A stretch of 64,000 bases of DNA from Rehmannia glutinosa (lineage: Eukaryota > Streptophyta > Magnoliopsida > Lamiales > Orobanchaceae), in the NCBI GenBank assembly GCA_016081115.2, contig JABTTQ020003409.1:868001-932000 (forward strand), written 5' to 3'. Position numbers and translations under genes: made by a program. Below are positions 60,906-64,000 of the stretch, in pieces. Position 1 is the first letter of the stretch. Every line of letters starts with the position of its first letter. The notes under the pieces were generated by a model that saw nothing but the letters and a program-made list of their open reading frames with translations, did not search any database and had not been told where the DNA came from.

Positions 60906-61519
60906 TGATGACGCCCGAGTTGAGCTGGAAAGAAATTGTCCCACGTGGCCATCCAGTAAGTACATACGAGGGGCCCACAGGACGTCGCGAACCGAGCTGG
61001 TGATGTCAACTGGAGTGCCTGGTGACATGTCATTAGTTAGACTCGGCAACCCTGAGCCCAACTACCGAGCCCGACCTCCGAGCTGAATCTTGCCGGGAAA
61101 CGCATGCGCGGGAAATCCAAAAGAATAATCATTTGCCCATACTTAGTGCTCCATTAGCGCCAGAAGCTGCCACGTGTCAGAGCGTAATCAAGATGAGTCA
61201 CCAAGTGGCAAAAAACTTGGCTGGCATGCGTGATTAGGAGGGGACATGTGTCCTTTTTAGATTATTTTTACTAATTAGTGCAAAGATGACTATTGAAAAT
61301 CCACTTACTAGAAGAGTATAAAAAGCCTCATTTTAAGAGAGAGAAGAGAGGGAGAAAAATAATACCGTACACAAAACGCCTGTAAGAAAACCGACCGGGG
61401 AATTTTGGCTCGGCAATATATATAAAAAGGCAGGATTAGCCCATAAAGAACACTTATTCATATTTCCACGTGTGACACTTTTTACACATCTTGCTTATTG
61501 GCTGAAACGTACGTCAACA
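60906..61519 (+). repeat. Gypsy 3' LTR (614 bp)
   Basis: It begins TGATGACG and ends CGTCAACA, an imperfect inverted end repeat. AATTAAACTTGGGGGC immediately before supplies the purine tract. It contains three ACGT-core boxes and a TATA box (TATAAAAA, 61317-61324). The sequence after it, ATAAG, has no copy at 45500 because the left end of the element is lost. Confidence 0.8.
61317..61324 (+). promoter_or_regulatory. TATA box of the Gypsy 3' LTR
   Basis: TATAAAAA follows AGAAGAG in the centre of the LTR. A GA-rich leader (61335-61355) follows. Transcripts from here would read outward into the flanking sequence. Confidence 0.65.
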
Positions 61520-61898
61520 ATAAGTATTGGTCAACATATGTATATTCAATTTTGTATGATATAATTTAAAAAAATCACGCAAAACATATTCAACTCATAA
61601 TCACTTAATTTTGATTACCTTACCATGAAGTTCATCTAAAAAAATAGTTGAATCTAAGTTATTTGCTAGATGTGACACTCATGGTTCTACTAGTATTTGT
61701 TTCGCTTTCTATTTCTTTTAGCATTCACTGGGAGGAATATATCTGAGCTCACAGATATTTTTATTTTTAGCTTAAATTTATGGTTAAGCTTGTCTTTTGA
61801 TTTATTTATTGTATGAGAGATATATTTTTATTGCATTCGATATTTTATCCTTGAAATTTTATCATCTTCAAGATTGAGAATAAATTGGTGGATTTTCA
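61520..61898. other. AT-rich spacer
   Basis: No gene or repeat was recognised between the Gypsy LTR and the CACTA-like element. Confidence 0.4.
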
Positions 61899-62844
61899 CA
61901 TTACAAGAAAATAAGGAAATTCCAACGGAAAAAATCTGTTGGAATTTTGCCAATTATCGTTGGAATTATCGATTCCAACGAAAATTCCAACATAAAATGC
62001 ATCGTTGGTAAAATGACCGTTGAAATGGCGAAATTCCAATGGAAAAATATTCCAACGGAATTTCCAACGTTATTTATCCATTGGAATATATAACCGTTGG
62101 AAAGAACTCTAACATTTTTTCCAACACTAATTCCAACAGAATTATATCATTGGAATATATTTAATATTTGAAAAAAACTCCAACAGTTATTCCAACGGAA
62201 TTATACTATTGGAATTTCAACCAATGGTAATTCCAATGGTATATATGTTGGAATATTCAATTAATTTATCTCATTATCTAATATCTTCAATTCCCAGTAG
62301 GTCACCCATCATCAATTTGTCCCAAGTCAAGCACATTTAACCATATAGTTTTAATATGATTGACTACAGAAGAGAATATATATTTTATTGATATGGATTA
62401 TACTATCAAATCTTTTAACTCCTATTGAAATTTTCCAATGGTATTGGAATTTCCAATGGAATTTTCCAACAATATGTTGTACCATTGGAATTTCTGTTGG
62501 AATTTTAAAAACTCTAACATAAATTCCAATGGTCAACTCCAAATGTTTTAGCGATGAAATTTCTGTTGGAATTTTTAAAATTCCAATAATATTTCCAATG
62601 GTTTATTATTACTGTTGGAATTTTCCAACGGTTAGTTGTGGTGTTGGAATTTGTATTGGAATTTTAAATTCCAGCATGAATTCCAACATTTTATACCAAT
62701 GATTTTGTTTACCGTTGGAATTTGCATTGGAATTTTCCAACAGTATAATATAGCATTGGAATTTTCGTTGGAATTTTATAAATTCCAACAGTTTTCTATT
62801 TCATTGGAACTACTTTGTTGGAATTTGATTGTTTTCTTGTAGAT
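61899..62844. mobile_element. CACTA-like non-autonomous element packed with TTCCAACGG repeats
   Basis: The left end CATTACAAGAAAA differs by one base from the canonical CACTA end CACTACAAGAAAA. The right end TTTTCTTGTAGAT is its inverted counterpart. The 946 bp between carry several dozen copies of ATTCCAACGG or ATTCCAATGG and their complement, often back-to-back as inverted pairs. Dense subterminal motif copies bind the transposase in CACTA elements; here they fill nearly the whole element. There is no coding potential, and no clear 3-bp duplication was found. Confidence 0.7.
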
Positions 62845-63312
62845 CATGCTTATTTATTTAATCAATTATAATATGAGACACATATGCTTTGAACCAGTAT
62901 TAAATATAATGTACGATTACGAGACATAAAATTTGTTCATTTACCCTCATTAACTAAATAACGAACATAAATGAATGCTTTTTGAGCTTGTTAGCGAATT
63001 ATTTGCCAAACGATCTATTTATTTACAACCATGGATGAATTCACATATGGGACAATGGGGTCATTGGGTCCCTCTAAAATTTTAGAATAATTTAGGGATA
63101 TTTTGATAATTCACCTTATAACATTTAAAAAAATAGAAATTAGAAAAAATAGAAAAAAAAGGTTGTTCTTAAACTCCTTATAATATAGAAATAGAGCCAG
63201 TCTAGTATCAACTTTGTGTTTCAGTGATAGAGGCTTGTGCTGTTAGAGCGATTGACCAAAGTTTGATTCCATGTAAGTGCACGTATCTCATCCCCTACTA
63301 TCGTCATTGTAC

Positions 63313-63366
<54 letters not shown>

Positions 63367-64000
63367 GCTTGGTTGTGAATTAATTTCCAAATTTTTCATT
63401 TTGGAGAGAAAAAAATTTAGAATGTGTGATTGTTTGTGAAAAATGAAATGTTTTCAAAGAAAATCTCATTTATTTCCTAAACTAATTAATTTTTCTCTTT
63501 CTCTTTCACATTTTCTATACTCAATTATACTATATATTTCTCTCTCATCTCCCTATTTATATAAAGAATTCCGATAATTTCTTTTATTTATAACTATTTT
63601 TATTATTTTTCTCTTAATCTTGTTAACAAAATGTATAAAATGAGATCCATATTGCCTATTTTTGGATCAATTTTTTTTTATTTTTGTTCTGTTTTCTTAC
63701 ATTATATTTTACGCTATTATTTCCACAAATTTTTTCACAAACAATCAACATCTCTAAAAGATTCTCTATCACATCAACATAATCATCACTTTTTCTCTAC
63801 ACATCCAATTTTCACTTTTCAAAACACCACTATTCTCTCAGAAAATGAAAATGGATGAAATGAAAGTACAACCAATCACAACCAGAGCCGTCAATTCCTT
63901 CATTTTTTCCCTCTTCTCATTCGTGAACCTTGGAAAATTTTTCGAGCCTTAAACTCTTGATCATTTTTTTCCTTTCTCAAAATTTTATACATTTTCTTTT
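62845..64000. other. AT-rich intergenic sequence at the right edge
   Basis: No gene was seen. Contents: a (GA)n tract (63314-63362) and long CT-rich runs. GCTTGGTTGT near 63368 and ACAACCAATC near 63870 could be ends of a further MITE, but the match is weak. Confidence 0.4.
63314..63362. repeat. (AG)n microsatellite
   Basis: About 24 uninterrupted AG units. Confidence 0.95.

Larger units (their letters stand above)
45500..61519 (+). mobile_element. Ty3/Gypsy LTR retrotransposon (Tat-like), 5'-truncated and split by a Copia insertion
   Basis: Its own sequence is 45500-48556 plus 56292-61519. In order it has a protease remnant, RT, RNase H, the Copia insertion, integrase, the end of pol at 57260, a noncoding stretch, an antisense gene and the 3' LTR. 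The 5' LTR, primer site and gag are missing. The pol wording (DLNKACPKDSYPLPNID, GWTTLS-free connection, VNGEYEAKEQKIARYL in a second RNase H-like domain) and the presence of an antisense gene between pol and the 3' LTR suggest the Tat lineage. Stops and frame shifts are numerous, so the element is dead. The left boundary is approximate. Confidence 0.85.

Noticed and set aside
61899..62844. CRISPR-like or satellite array
   Set aside because: The motif occurs in both orientations at irregular spacing and is enclosed by CACTA-type ends; this is a transposon in a plant genome.
63361..63885. Possible Tourist-like MITE near the right edge
   Set aside because: GCTTGGTTGT and ACAACCAATC are suggestive, but the inverted match is short and no target duplication was found.

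Overview
This window is nuclear DNA of a flowering plant, most likely a eudicot. It has intron-rich genes with GT-AG splice sites, AT-rich introns, families found only in plants (group II GSK3/shaggy kinase, RMR-type PA-TM-RING protein, mitochondrial aspartate aminotransferase), an endogenous caulimovirid, nested LTR retrotransposons and many small DNA transposons. All gene models come from reading splice sites and conserved protein by eye; nothing was aligned against a database.

Layout. 198-1591 (minus): 5' part of an RMR-type PA-TM-RING gene that runs off the left edge. 2612-6435 (plus): a nine-exon NOL1/NOP2/Sun RNA cytosine-C5 methyltransferase, head-to-head with the first gene. 6590-7809: 3' fragment of an L1-type LINE. 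7996-8393: a hAT-like MITE. About 8950-16750 (minus): a decayed, genome-length endogenous pararetrovirus, with order capsid-like, movement protein, protease, RT/RNase H, then a second ORF region. 17182-27541 (plus): organellar ribosomal protein L1, ten exons. 27542-32997: gene-free, with at least five small transposons. 32998-37127 (plus): a twelve-exon BIN2-like GSK3 kinase, fully readable. 38850-44196 (minus): mitochondrial aspartate aminotransferase, ten exons, fully readable. 45500-61519: a 5'-truncated Ty3/Gypsy element of Tat type, split by a complete Ty1/Copia element (48557-56286) with 5-bp target duplications. The Gypsy element carries an antisense, apparently spliced gene (57853-60408) with its own TATA box. 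61899-62844: a CACTA-like element packed with a short repeated motif.

The five host genes are unrelated housekeeping or signalling genes and do not form a cluster. The main points of interest are the nested retrotransposons with the spliced antisense gene, the hairpin array and the locally divergent GC-rich tract in the Copia LTRs, and the virus copy that appears linearised at its primer-binding site with an unusual capsid-before-movement-protein order. Single-base frame breaks occur in two otherwise well conserved genes (RMR-like, one; L1, two). Half of the differences between the Copia LTRs are homopolymer length changes, so base-calling error must be excluded before any gene is called a pseudogene.
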